DNA of 54,151 nt from positions 1-54,151 of the forward strand of contig JAJIRX010000572.1 of NCBI GenBank assembly GCA_023853785.1, in the 5' to 3' direction. The DNA comes from Psilocybe azurescens (Eukaryota > Basidiomycota > Agaricomycetes > Agaricales > Agrocybaceae). The notes under the pieces were generated by a model. It searched no databases, was not told the origin of the DNA, and saw nothing but the letters and a program-made list of their open reading frames with translations. Positions 33,016 to 44,680 of the stretch are shown in pieces. Both the position numbers and the translations under genes were made by a program. Positions within the stretch are counted from its first letter, which is position 1, and every line of letters starts with the position of its first letter.

Positions 33016-34329
33016 TGGAAAAACAATCATCAACAAATATGTCATATGTGACATGAGAAAAATTGATCATAATTGAAAGAACATGGCTCATAAAAGAAAA
33101 AAGAAAAGAAAAATAGAAATGTGGACAGCAGTCGAGAGTAGTTGAGGCCACCAGGAACAGGTACGCTATCGCTATTATGAAATCAAAGAATGACCAAAAA
33201 TGATAGTAAGAATCACATAATAAGAATTGATGGGAACAATAAATTGATTTCATGCTGTTGATTGCCAGCTCAATAATCATTACAATCCAATGCTAGAAAA
33301 CACTTTTATGATAATGAGTCCTTCTTTAGAAGGACACATAACTCAGTTGTTTGTGAGGCAAAATGACTGAGAATGGATTTATATCTACCTAGAACAGATA
33401 CACTAGGTAATGATTTAGTACATAAACGGACAAACCCATTGTCAGCTGGGTTCCTAGGTGAATATTAAAGACATTTTACTGTCAACATTGTGGTCCATGT
33501 GCCTGAGAGAATAACAGCCAGAGAGTGCCAAGCGCTAGCTGGACACACAATGACCACATAGATTATGTATTAGTGATCCAATTGGTTATAGAAAGGCTTG
33601 TGGTTTGCAAAACATGTAGCTCAGGGGTTTGTAACAGTGATTTTACTTATTAAAATATTCTCTGATGTTGTAATGTACCTGTAGCTATAAATTAAATGTA
33701 TCTATGTAAATATCAAGCAAGTAATTTTTACCCCAAGAACATACAGTTCAGATTTTATTCTGTGTCTGCATTTTCTGAAAGTATTAAGAACTTCAAGAAC
33801 ATCAATTGCTTGTCAAGTGATAGCAATTTATTGTTCATCTTTGAATTTAAAAGTAGTGCTTTGCACATTTGAAAGCTAGAAATACTTGAAGAGTTCACCT
33901 CACACATAACTCAAGTCTAAATATTGACTTTATACCTGGCAAGAGGTCAACTGAGATATAGGGTGCACAACCTAGCTTCACAACCTAGCTCCCTCTTGTT
34001 TTGTATTTCCAAGACCAAGAAGGTCTTTAGCTGGTAGACCAAGAGGGTCAAATTGTGTTTTATTAGGTCAAGAAGACCACCAAATTATTTAGCTCAAAGC
34101 ATGTACCTGCTGATAGTGACCCTAAAAGGTCTGGAAATGGTATTGGATTAGAGTAGAGATTTGTAAAAGTCTCAGCACCCACCGAGAAATCATAAAAAAA
34201 TACATATATTACTCCAAAATCCTTGCAATCTAACCCTTGTATTCACCCCCTGTTTTGAAGATTTTTGTGTAGTACAATTATTAAAAGTGTAAGCTTCTCT
34301 TCCCAGTGATGAACTAATCATTGTAAAAA

Positions 34330-34890
34330 TTGATTGAAGTGTTAAGCTGCAAGCACACTTTGCAGCAAGCATCTCACCATGGTCACTCCATCATTATTTC
34401 TCTTTGTTGCCATTTTCACTGTCTTCACCTTGATTGTGGAGAAGTCATGTCTGTTTATGTTGCCCATGTCTGCCATATTGCATTTCTTCTTGAGAAAGCA
34501 GGTGTGAAAGTCACCAATAATGACCTCATTCTTGCCATCACTTCAGGACTTCCCATTCATATGACTTTTTTTCTTATTTCACTTGATGCCACCCTGGACA
34601 GCAATATACACTCATCTACATTATCACCCACCTCATGAATGGATACCAGTGCCAACACCAATATCTCCCACACCAAGCACAAGCTTCTGAGGACCCTCAG
34701 AATGAAGCTATGGCTGTTACAGATGCCCCCTCTCATGCTTTTGCCCACATCACTTGTTTTTATATGGTAAGAAAGGTCATTATGAGTCCAACTGCACTAA
34801 TTCTTCCAACCCTCACTCCACCAAATCTGGATCTATAGGGCATGCTGCTCTTGCTTTGGAAGATAACTCTGATGATGATGAGGCTTATTA
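34330..34890 (+). pseudogene. Copia gag relic with zinc knuckle
   Basis: The reading LLEKAGVKVTNNDLILAITS followed by GLPIHMTFFLISLDATLDS matches Ty1/copia gag (UBN2/retrotran_gag type). Continuing in another frame are the His/Gln-rich linker QHQYLPHQAQASEDPQNEAM and a CCHC knuckle (ITCFY, GKKGHYESNC) that is split by a one-base shift. The C-terminus DDDEAY stops about 75 bp before an LTR. No pol sequence lies between gag and LTR. Confidence 0.75.
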
Positions 34891-34966
34891 ATTTCTGAGA
34901 GTGCAATTTATTTCTTTTATTTTTGTTTTATTTTCTGGTCATTTTGCTGTTTGTGAGGGTGTTGGA

Positions 34967-35148
34967 ATCTGGGAATCAAATGGCTCTATTCCTGTGATTC
35001 CATGCACTGAATGCGCCACCACAGCTACAGAACCAATTTAGTTAGTATAAAATGTATTTACAGTATATAAGTAAAGTATTTACATTGTTGTACATTACAC
35101 ATTTACCTCCCAACCTCATGGTTTTTATCTGTTTGCTTTGGTCTTTTC
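34967..35148 (+). repeat. Copia LTR
   Basis: Begins TGTTGGAATCTGGGAATC and ends near GGTCTTTTCAA. It aligns end to end with the minus-strand copy at 25558-26180 once the MITE is removed from that one. It contains TATAAAATGTATTTACAGTA as a possible TATA region. Confidence 0.75.
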
Positions 35149-35599
35149 AAAAAAATGAATATGTGTATAAAATATCAAGGAACTAGCAGACACACAGCCA
35201 AACAGCTGTGAGGCACTATCACATTTGCTTGCTATATTCCAACACTGATTGTGTTCAGGCTGTCTTAGCTGTGAAGGAAAGGCATATCTGGTTTTAAATG
35301 CAGAATATATTTCTTACTATATACTTATTTCTCTCTGTAAAATTTGACCAGTGTAGGGAGTTTGGGTGTTGAGATATACAGAATTCTTGTTGAGCACAGC
35401 AAGTCATTGTGTACATTGATCACGTAGTGTCCAGTTACCACACCCATAACCTGTGTGAGTTATCATATCCATGGTGTTTCTTAATCTGAGCTACTGACCT
35501 GGTAGCCACCTGAGCATGCCACAGTGGCTGTATGAGCATTCAGGCACTTGGAGGTCTGCAGGATTATTAATAAGAGACTGGCTAGCTCAAAGAAGTTGA

Positions 35600-35782
35600 A
35601 GAATACAGAACCCAAATGCTGAAATGCTGAAAATGAAAAGTTGAAGTTGAAATTTTGAAAATCAAGTCCAAATATTGAAAGCAAAGTCCAAATATTGAAA
35701 GTAAGGCTGAAATCTTGAAAGCAAAGTTGAAACATCAAAAGTGACTTTGAAATCCCCAAGCAGGAGTTGAAAGCTTGAATTA
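35600..35782 (+). repeat. Degenerate 20-bp tandem repeat
   Basis: Units such as TTGAAAGCAAAGTCCAAATA, TTGAAAGTAAGGCTGAAATC and TTGAAAGCAAAGTTGAAACA follow one another in near-exact 20-bp register for about eight or nine units, at the right edge of the CpG-depleted block. Confidence 0.85.
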
Positions 35783-36219
35783 TGCAGACAAAACGCACAT
35801 AACGGAGTTTGAAATACCATCAACTGAGGTTGAGATGCCGAAAGTCAATGGGAAACAGCTTTCCAAAACCTTGAAACATTTTTGTCCGCCCGGTCCCTTC
35901 ATAAAATAAACACCATATATAAAGATAAAAATTTTCAGGACTCTTGTTGGCAATTTGTAATAAATACTAAATATCATGCCGTAGTACAACTCCTTCGGCT
36001 GGTAATAGCGGACTTCGTCCGCTCTTTCGAGTAAATTTGAGTTATAGATTTTGGTACAGATTTTAGTTCACGTTTTTGACTCCCACAATTCGATTCTCAC
36101 AGATTTCACGGAACAGGTTGCGAAAGCTCATTGAAACGGAGGGAATTGCTTTCTAAATTGTCTTGCCTGACGGCTAATCCTGTACTTCCAAGAATCATTG
36201 CAGGCCTTTTTGTATCCAA

Positions 36220-36841
36220 ATGCCAACGGATATTCGAGTATCTATTCTTGGTATGTGAGCTTGTACCTAAAGGGAATACTGAAGTTAACCACCGCTTTCT
36301 ATGCAGGCGGTCCAGGAAGTGGGCGGACAACACTTTGTCAACGGTTGGTAAGTCCGCAATGATGTGCTGCGCCCTTCGCCTCGCTCGTTCCGCCTTGGGA
36401 ACTAAAGTTCACATCGTATTGTAGGATAACTATGCTTACCTTAGGGCTCGCGATGGTCGAAGCTTCCGATTCAAAGCCAAAGAGGCAGCAGACATAAATG
36501 GTTCAGAATTGCTGGACGAGGCGGACGCTATTCTACTTACTTTTGGCCTAGATAAGGATTTTGGGGACCCGGTGGTCCAATATCAGAATCTCGTTCACGA
36601 TAGCTACTGGGAGCAACGGAAGGCCTTCCATATTGTAGGAACCAAGCAGGATGCTCTGGACCCAAATTTAGATTCCGTCAAGTACCCTAGAAGTATGGAG
36701 ACGCTGTTTACTCTGTATACGTCAGTGACCTTCAAACTCGTTGGTACCCGAAGTGGAAGCGGCATCGAAGAATTGTGCAGCTCTATAGGTGTGTTGCACA
36801 CATGCCCTACCCTCACAGTGAACGCGACTCAAAGAGGATAA
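36220..36841 (+). CDS. Divergent Ras-like small GTPase, likely pseudo-GTPase
   Basis: Three exons join in phase: 36220-36250, 36307-36347 and 36425-36841, with introns of 56 and 77 bp, giving about 162 residues. It starts MPTDIRVSILGGPGSGRTTL, a Ras-type P-loop in which the invariant Lys is Arg. The following helix runs straight into NYAYLRARDGRSFRF, so the switch I region is missing. The DTAGQ element is not seen; AKEAADINGSEL takes its place. DAILLTFGLDKD, FHIVGTKQD (G4, normally NKxD) and LVGTRSGSGIEEL (G5-like) complete the fold. There is no C-terminal CAAX box. Either an unusual GTPase or one that has lost nucleotide hydrolysis. It lies 85 bp before the phosphotransferase gene on the same strand. 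Confidence 0.5.
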
Positions 36842-36926
36842 AGTGGATCAAACGCATCCCATAGGACCCACTATTGGTTTTCGCCTCCACAACACATTTG
36901 GACGAGTGCGGTCGTGGGTTTTGGAC

Positions 36927-37934
36927 ATGATCGTGTTCACCTTCTCTCTTCCAGTGCCTCCTGATGTCAACAAAGATGTCCGTCGTTTCCGATGCTAAAC
37001 ACCAGGTTGTAATCTGATTTTTGCACTTTCAGACACCAGACTCCGACGACCTTCCTATCATCCCGGATGACCGTACCGCATGGGAGATGATTAAGACACC
37101 GGAAGCCGTTGCTTATAGCAGACGTCTCGCAGCTGTCGCAAACTCGAAATACGACCGCGCCCCAACATTCAAGATTGCGCCAACTTTGATCCTCAAAGGA
37201 CTAGGTCCCTTCGAGAGATTTAATAACATCTTTTGCGCGCTCATACCGACATACCTGTACCCCAGCCCCGATATCTTCATCTCAAAGAAGTATTCATCAC
37301 TGATTTTATCCCTGGAACGATGCTTCTGGAGTGCTGGGACTCTCTCAGCGTGTTCTATCAGTTTCGAATTGCATGCACCCTTAGAAGATATGTGTCCCAG
37401 ATGCGACGTATCATCAGCAACAGACCTGGTAGTATTGAACGAGGTCTTGTCAAGGGAACCCTCTTCGACCGCGATATGTGGAACGGCCCTTTTCGTGATG
37501 TGGAGACATTTCGCAACTGGATAGTACATACTGTCTATACGGATTGGATGGCCAGAGTCAAAGCCTTTCGCAGGCACAAACCTGGTGTCACTCTACCCCC
37601 ACAATTAAACCCACAGTTGAACTTCCCACCTGATTGCGATTGGACGCCTGTACTCACACATACTGATCTTAGTCTTACCAATATCATACTCTCCAATGAC
37701 GGCGTACTGTGGATTGTGGATTGGGCGGAGAGCGGATTTTACCCACCTTGGTTGGAGTCCATGGGCATGAGGCGCTACCAGCAAGCGCCCGAGTCATGGA
37801 AACGTTGGTTTTTGTTCATCTCAGGCTCTTCTTCTGAGCTTGATGTTATATGGACACACTTCACTGGGAAAGTGACCATGTTGGGTTCATCTGTCCCTCG
37901 CAACGACTATTGGCCCCCACCCATCACAGCTTAG
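36927..37934 (+). CDS. APH-fold phosphotransferase (kinase-like)
   Basis: The proposed start at 36927 reads MIVFTFSLPVPPD. An intron (36966-37032) joins in phase to TPDSDDLPIIPDDRTAWEMI. After one base shift in TTTT (37231-37234) the protein continues RAHTDIPVPQPRYLHLKEV, FITDFIPGTMLLECWDSL and the catalytic loop THTDLSLTNIIL, which matches the HxDxxxxN pattern of the aminoglycoside/choline kinase-like superfamily. IVDWAESGFYPPW holds the metal-binding Asp. The C-terminus ends DYWPPPITA at 37934. Many Agaricomycetes carry families of such proteins with unknown substrates; drug resistance should not be assumed. An alternative start at 36964 would need a 27-bp intron, which is too short. Confidence 0.75.
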
Positions 37935-38316
37935 TTTTTGTGCTTGGCAACAAACGGTCTTGGAGGAGAAGGCGTGCATAGGATTCAAGGATGAAGAGAT
38001 TCGTGGAGATAATGTCAGACTGTTTGAGTTATCTCCTTTATGTAGAAGAGATTGGAGATGAGTAATGACAACGAATTGTAAGCCTCTGGACCTATTGTGA
38101 GGAGTTTGGAGGGTGATAGAGGCGTTGGGGAAGGTCAGGGATAACCAAACAACGGACCAGATATTCTTTAGTGGTTGAAATTTTTATGCTGATGGTTGGG
38201 TAATGTTTGTAGGCTAGACACATTGCCGCCGTAGTATCAATAGCAAAGATTAACCAGATACATCGAAATGGGGACGAAGGTTTGTAATTGAAACACGGGA
38301 CTGAGACTGGACCGTT

Positions 38317-38712
38317 CTAAATCACACCGGCAGCTTCTTGAACAGCCAGGTAGGGGAGAAGGGAGGGTGAATAAATGATCCAAAGAAACTTGTTAGTCAA
38401 ACACACCTCGTGCCAATCATCACTCCCAGAACTCGACCACAAGCGGGCAAAGCAGCAGCAATTCATAGTCACCTCGCGGTTCTCAATTGGAAAGCGACGA
38501 TGGCATGCTCCAGGCCACACATCAAGACGAGGTGAGGGCAACGCCATGACTGCCTCATCCATGACACAATCTCTAGGATTAGGCCATACTGCTGCCTCAG
38601 CCCACCAGGCCAGGAGTCCCAGGACTACGCGACCGGAATGAAGCGGTATACTTTTACTGCGCTCATTGACCCATGTAATCGAATATGCATTGGGCGGGGC
38701 TTGCATTGACAT
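38317..38712 (-). CDS. Possible 131-residue orphan ORF
   Basis: A single uninterrupted frame starts MSMQAPPNAYSITWVNERSK and ends QEAAGVI. It is Trp- and Cys-rich (LLAWWAEAAVWPNPRDC, MNCCCFARLWSSSG). No domain is recognised and no intron is seen. It may be a chance ORF. Confidence 0.25.
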   Translation of the reverse strand: MSMQAPPNAYSITWVNERSKSIPLHSGRVVLGLLAWWAEAAVWPNPRDCVMDEAVMALPSPRLDVWPGACHRRFPIENREVTMNCCCFARLWSSSGSDDWHEVCLTNKFLWIIYSPSLLPYLAVQEAAGVI

Positions 38713-38942
38713 TGGGCGATGATTCCAAAATTGACAAGTAGTTCAAGGCGGGATCATGGAAGGGCATCATTAGTAGACATATAGTAAGCTGACGTACGCG
38801 ACGAGTGCATTCGTTATCCTCTGATACATCAGGAAAGCAAGAGAAATCCTATTTAGCATTATGACGTTCACAAGCCTGTCGCAACATTATAACACACAGA
38901 CATCAGCTCATAACCATATATATGTGACATGTAATATTCTTT

Positions 38943-39094
38943 TGTAATGTAAAGTAAATATAATATGATAAGCACATTATAACCAGATTGCAAGGCCATG
39001 TAAGAGATTAGATGGTTTACAGATTGGGTACAATGATGTTTCTGCAATGTAAAGCAAATATAATATGGCAAGGACAATGTAACTAGATTGTGCA
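38943..39094 (+). repeat. Two-unit tandem repeat, period about 100 bp
   Basis: TGTAATGTAAAGTAAATATA continuing to ACCAGATTG (38944-38990) recurs as TGCAATGTAAAGCAAATATA continuing to ACTAGATTG (39043-39090). Confidence 0.75.
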
Positions 39095-39412
39095 GTGGCT
39101 ACCAGGTTCACCAAAATTATATTATAATACGATTGACCCTCTGCAATTATACATAAATGAATTTTACCAAAAAGTTACCTATTTTGGATGGTGTCACGGA
39201 GTGCACATGACATTGGTCAATTATGGAAGTTGTCAGCTCACGGGGTTGATCATGTGCTCACCCTGTCGACTGAACAAAATGCAATATTCAGTTGATGTCC
39301 CTGTAGTGTTCACACTGAATGTAAATGAAATGGGCTTGCATGGGTTTTGGCGGTGTGTGCCGTTGCTGTTCATTACAAGATGGCAGTCTACTTCTGAGGG
39401 CAGTGGGACCGG

Positions 39413-39560
39413 GGACTTATTGAAACTGAGGGTTCTTGGACGCTGGGGGACTTATTGAAACTTGAGGGTTCTTGGGCGCTGGGGGACTTATTGAAACTGA
39501 TGGTTCTTGGGCTCTGGGGTTTATGGGATTTACGGGATTTGAGGAACTGGGGTTTATGAG
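39413..39560 (+). repeat. Tandem repeat, about 38-bp units
   Basis: GGGGGACTTATTGAAACT followed by GAGGGTTCTTGGxCGCTG occurs three times (about 39413-39513), then degenerates into GGGTTTATGxGATTT units. The rest of 39095-39990 shows no gene and includes the upstream region of the aminopeptidase. Confidence 0.8.
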
Positions 39561-39993
39561 ATTTCAGGGTTCTTGAGCGTCAGGGGTTGGATTCAAGTCA
39601 GGTGGGCCCATGCTCAGCATTGTCCCTGCATGACTATTATGAACTCGCAATATTGCTTTTGAAATATTCTATTAATAACTCATAATATTATGACAGACTC
39701 ATAATATCACTTTTCAAATATTTTTTGGACCTAGCAATGTCTTTCTATAAATTGCATTGTGAGTTGGCCTATACTATGATGATCAGATTATGGCACAGAT
39801 GATCATCTACAAGGGATTTTGGAGTTCATAATGTCTGATGTGATTCTCTCTAATTTCCTGATGACACAACCGCGTCGAGGCCAAGCCCCTATTTAGCAAT
39901 CTACACCATCAAAACGCGGCTGCAATACTGATCACAGATTGGTTCAACGTCTTTCTCAAATCTTTCTCTTCTCAAACACCCCATCCAGCAGCA

Positions 39994-42773
39994 ATGGCAG
40001 ATATCGTAGTCGATACGGCCACCCAATCCAACATCTCCGATATTGCGACTGAACATGTCGCCTTCGACTGGAAAGTCGATTTTGAAACAAGTTCTGTCGG
40101 GCTCAGCTACCCATGTTATGAAAGTGAAGAAGGATGGCATTGAAGAGGCGATGTAAGCATATCTTGCAGATATTCTATGTCGTATCATATACCTATCTGT
40201 TTCACGCAGATTCGATACCGGAGATCTGGATATCAGTGCAATCACTGTTGAGGGACAAACCGCGCAGGTTCAGTGGGACTTGAGACAATTTCAAACGCGT
40301 CTATTGACACAGTGTATCTTCATTTACATTCACAGTTCATCGTCGATCCCAAGAACCCTGTCACTGGATCTGCTTTGCATGTTGCCCTTCCCAAGGGTCT
40401 GGCAGAAGGTGCAAGCGTAACAATCAAGATTGAATACAAGACCACAGAAAAGTGCACAGCGCTGCAGTGGTTAGACAAGGAGTAAGATTGACTATAGTCT
40501 TGGAACTTCATACCCATATCTGACATTGCAATGAAGCCAGACGCAGGGAAAGACATTCCCTTATCTATTCAGCCAGTGCCAGCCTATCTATGCGCGTGCA
40601 CTTGCACCTCTGCAAGGTTCGTCTAGACCAGTCTCCAATCTTAGTGTCTCGTTTTAACAAACACGACAATCCTCAGACTCCCCAGCTAACAAAAATCGTG
40701 CGCAACACTCAACCCGTTATAACGCAAGCAATGAACGCTTAGCTTGCTCAAATTCTCATCCCAACAGAAATACTCCGCCAAAGTATCTGCAGTCCTCCCG
40801 GTCCTGCTCTCCGCCATCCGCGTGTCGCCTCCCTCCGACGGGCCTCCTCACGATGGAAAAGAGATCGGAAAGGAGTTCGTGACATACACCTACGACCAAG
40901 TAAGTCTGAATCGTTACTTCTTTTCTGATTCGGCTGACTGTTCCACAAGCCCGTGCCTATCCCATCGTATTTGATCGCCATTGCGGTAGGCAACGTCCGC
41001 TACCGCCCCTTCTCCAAACCCGAAGGAAAGCAATGGACCAGCGGCATCTGGGCCGAACCCGAGCTGATCGACGCTGCGTATTGGGAGTTCAGTGAAGACA
41101 CGACAAGGTAAGCCGCACTATTAAAGCAAACAACAACACAACGTCGATATCATATATATTGTTCGTTTTCTCAGGTTCTTGGCTGCAGAGGAGAAAATCG
41201 TCACGTCCTATCGTTTCGGGGTGTACGATCTCCTCGTGCTACCCCCGTCGTTCCCTTATGGAGGCATGGTAAGCCCACACACGCTTCTCGCCTCCTTAAA
41301 CCGAATAACTTATCAAACGACAGGAAAATGCTTGCTTGAGCTTCTTGACTCCCAGTCAGTTGTTTCCGTTAATGAAAATTGTGTTTTCCAACTTCCAGCA
41401 TCTACTATAGCCCTCTTGACTGGGGACAGGACTCTCGTCGACGTCGTAGTGCACGAGCTCACCCACTCATGGTTCGGAAACGGCGTCACGTAAGCCCTTC
41501 CCCACCTCCCACTGCAACCACATACGCTTACCGTCTGCCCAAGCCACGCGAACCCCTCGCACTTCTGGCTGAACGAGGGCTGGACGACATACATCGAGCG
41601 CGTGCTCCAGCAAATATTGCACTCGCACGCCGAGCGCGGCTTCGCCTACGTGATCGGCTCCAAGGCGCTGTACGACTCGCTGCGGGAGTACGAGAGCCGC
41701 CCGAAGTACCAGCGGCTCGTCATCAGCTTCGAGGAGGGCGAGGACCCCGACGACGCGTATAGCAGCATCCCATATGAGAAGGGCGCGAACTTCATTCTGC
41801 ACCTCGGTATGTAGCACGCTTAGCTTTTGTTCTTGCTCCTGGTGCTCTTGTTATTGCTGTTATTAACAAAGTGCGCATGCAGAACGAACCCTAGGAGGCC
41901 TGGACGTCTTCCTGCCCTACGTAAAAGCCTACGCAGAGACCTTCCTCGGGAAGAGCATCACCACCGCGCAATGGCGCGCGCACCTCTACGCCTACTGGCA
42001 GGGAGCACGGCGGCGCCGGCAAGGTCGCGGCCCTCGACAGCATCGACTGGGACGCGTGGCTGTACGGCGAGGGCACCGCGCTGCCCGTGACGATGGAGTA
42101 CGACCTCACGCTCGCGGAGGCGGCGTGGACGCTGGCGAAACGATGGGACGCCGCGCGGGCCGTCGAGGACGTCGGCGGGCTGGATTTCGAGGAGGGCGAT
42201 TTGAAAGCGTTCAACTCGAACCAGATCGGTCAGAATATTTCCTCTTTTTTCTTCTTATTGCTGAGCAAGCTGACGATGCATTGCCAGTCGCCTTCCTCGA
42301 GAAACTGCAATCCTACGCCCCGCTCCCCTCGCCCCTCCTCGAGCACCTCGGGACGCTCTACAAGCTCTCCACCACATCCAACGCCGAGATCCGGCTGCGC
42401 TTCTACGAAGTCGCGCTCTCTCTGCCCGCCCCGTCCTCCCCCTCCGCCCCGGCACCCACCCCGTCCCACACCATCCGCGCCCTCGCCGGCGGCCGCCGCC
42501 AAGTGGGTCGTCGGCACCGACGGCTCGGGCGTGATCAAGGGCGCATGAAGTTCTGCCGCCCCGTGCTGCGCGCGGTCGCCAAGATCGACAGGGAGCTCGC
42601 GAAGAGGGAGTGGGAGGGCGCGAAGGACGGGTTCCATCCTATTGCGCGCAAGTTGATTGATAAGGTGTGTGTGTTTTTACATTCGAGTCGTTTAATATCG
42701 TGGTGTTGGATCGCTGATGCGGTCTCTTGTTTTTGTGTAGGATCTGGGAATCACAGCTGCTGCGAAAGCCTGA
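39994..42773 (+). CDS. LTA4H: Leukotriene A4 hydrolase-type M1 aminopeptidase
   Basis: Zinc metallopeptidase of the M1 family (yeast relative Lap2), cytosolic, trimming N-terminal residues from peptides. Starts MADIVVDTATQSNISDIATE. Introns are clear at 40153-40209 and 40268-40335 and several later places; the last is about 42666-42740. Motifs in order: EYKTTEKCTALQWLDKE, FPYLFSQCQPIYARALAPLQ, YGGM/EN split by an intron, HELTHSWFGNGVTHANPSHF then WLNEGWT (HExxH and the third zinc ligand), IPYEKGANFILHLE with the catalytic Tyr, and GRMKFCRPVLR with the Arg and Lys that bind the substrate carboxylate. It ends GITAAAKA. Single-base shifts lie at TTTT 40080-40083, GGG 42001-42003, about 42485 and about 42543. 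All key residues are present, so I judge the gene functional and the shifts artefactual. Confidence 0.9.
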
Positions 42774-43037
42774 AGAACGGAGGGCGCTAGCATACTCGAG
42801 TAGCAGGCACAAATCAAAGAGAAACAGAAACAAATGTATTACTCCGAGAATATATGAAACGTTAACCACAGCCAGAAAAAGAAAGACAGAATAACAAATA
42901 TATAACAAAAAGAACCTGCCGTGTAAATTTCCGATACAAACAAAACGAAAGAGTAAATCGACTTAATAGTGCCCCCATCCCATCCCATCCCACCCCTCAT
43001 TCGACGGACAGAGACCGAGACAGAGAGCTAGATCACT

Positions 43038-44680
43038 TCACTTGAACCCACCCCAAATATCCCCGAACACATCGTCCTTCTGCTGCCCCGCCGCGGACTG
43101 CGCGCCGCCGCCGACACCAAACGAGGATCCAAACAAATCAGGGATAACCGGTGCCCCGGACGCCTGCGTCGCTGCCGCTGGTGCCGTCGTCGTCGTTGTC
43201 GCAGCGGGGGCACCCATACGGCGTTAGTGTTAAAAGATTTTGCTGCTGTTGCTGCTGCATCCGCATCTGCTGCTGTAGCTGCTGTTGGAGGTGATTTTGC
43301 TGCTGCTGATACGGTGTCAACGCCGCTGGTGTGCCCCACACGTTGGGCTGCGCAGGGGGGACGTGCGTCGCTGCGTTCGCGTTCCATCCGGCGGCGGCGG
43401 ATGATGCCCTCCTCCTAGGCCTCCATTAGCGGCCCCCATTGAGCCTGGGCCTGTGCTTGTACATACTGCTGCTGTTGCTGCTGCTGTAACTGTGGTTGCT
43501 GCTGCTGCTGCTGAGGCGCACCACCCCAAAGCGCCGCCTGGTTCCCAAACGCCCCTCCAAAACCCGCACCGGCAGCGGCACCCGCAGAGGGCGGCGCGGA
43601 GAAGAGCGACAGTATGTCCTGCTTCACGTCCTTCTTGGGCTCTGGCGACGTCGAGGGTTTTGGGACGGGCGACGGTGCGTGGAAGTCGAGCGAGAAGAGC
43701 TCGTTTTCGGGGGCTTTAGGCTGCTGCGGCTGCTGCGGCTGGGGCTGGGACGGAGGGTGGGGCTGAGGAGCCGCTACGGGTCTGTTGGTGTAGTTGGACG
43801 AGAGGAGCTGGTGCGCCTGCGGCTGCCGTGTCGTCGCCGTCGCCGTTGTTGTCGTTGCGCGGGAGGAGAAGCTCGATGTGGGTGCGTGGCGGGTTTGGAT
43901 GGAAGGCGCTGGTGTTGTTACTGGTGCAGGTGCGGCGGCGGGCGGGGCGGATGATGCTGATGCTGAGCCGGTGTCGAGAACGGAGGGGTCTGAGGGAGGA
44001 GGACCGTCCAACGCCCACCTGCGGGACTCGTATTTGGATCTGATGAAGGATTCCATTTTGCTAGATGGGAGGGAGGATTAGTGGATTGATTCATATCGGC
44101 GTAGAGAGGGATGAGTGCGATCGGAGGGGCATATGTTCGATGAAAGAGATGGTGGGGATGGAGATAAAGATAGTGGACGACGTACTGTTCAGGGGGTATG
44201 CCCCGCTTTGAGATGGGCCTCCCAGTACAGATTCGCGAGATGGTTGCCCCATTTCTGGATCGACTGTCATATCATATGGATAGATTAGAACCAGAGAGCG
44301 GAATGCAATGAACGCAGCGCACCTCCATCTGCTCGGGTGTCCAGACGTCGAGGTCGACGGACTTGACTTTGCTTATGTGTGTGCCCATCCCGCGATGGAT
44401 CCCCGAGCAGCGGATGCACAGGAACACGCCGCTGTTGTTCAGCGTCAGCATATACGATGATGCAGGTGCACAGTGGGGAAGACGTACAGATTCCATGAAG
44501 CCCATCGCGGATCTACATGCAGAGATCGTTAGTCCCGCCATGCCATCGCGAGAGCTGGGTGGGGGGTAACTGACCATTGCGCTTGCAGTCCGCACAGACT
44601 TTGTTCTCTGGGCGTTTGACGAGCTCGCGGAGAGTGCGCGTAAAGCGCTCGGTCGTCGCTTTGTCCTGTCGAGCCGACAT
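43038..44680 (-). CDS. AGE2: ArfGAP of the Age2/SMAP type
   Basis: GTPase-activating protein for Arf in vesicle traffic from the trans-Golgi/endosomes. Five exons: 44680-44575, 44512-44488, 44431-44323, 44263-44186 and 44060-43038. It begins [20 protein letters not shown]. The zinc finger is VCADCKRN ... [20 protein letters not shown], i.e. C-x2-C-x16-C-x2-C, with the Arg finger in [19 protein letters not shown] and [18 protein letters not shown] follow. The GHTPPEH join needs one extra base in the five-G/C run at 44192-44196. [16 protein letters not shown] completes the domain. The long tail is Pro/Gln/Ala-rich with polyQ, contains LFSLDF, DILSLF and DLF motifs of the kind that bind clathrin/adaptors, and ends [12 protein letters not shown]. 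It converges on the aminopeptidase gene across 264 bp. Confidence 0.88.

Larger units (their letters stand above)
24396..35785. other. CpG-depleted block of nested transposon relics
   Basis: Reading by eye, CpG is nearly absent over about 11.4 kb while TpG and CpA are abundant. Sequence on both sides has ordinary CpG content. Exceptions are the MITE at 25627-26041 and a handful of sites near 31817, 33131-33172, 33426, 33531, 34181, 35024 and 35426. No intact gene is seen. Stretches not annotated separately (24400-25330, 27740-28210, 29050-30280, 33020-34330, 35150-35590) hold degenerate sequence in which I identify nothing reliable. Basidiomycete transposons are commonly methylated at CG, so CpG-to-TpG decay is the likely cause. 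Confidence 0.85.

Noticed and set aside
36007..36024. Perfect hairpin AGCGGAC-TTC-GTCCGCT before the GTPase gene
   Set aside because: Only 7 bp of stem; could arise by chance, and no RNA gene fits.
36927..37934. Antibiotic resistance gene
   Set aside because: APH fold only; fungal members have unknown substrates and nothing suggests drug modification.
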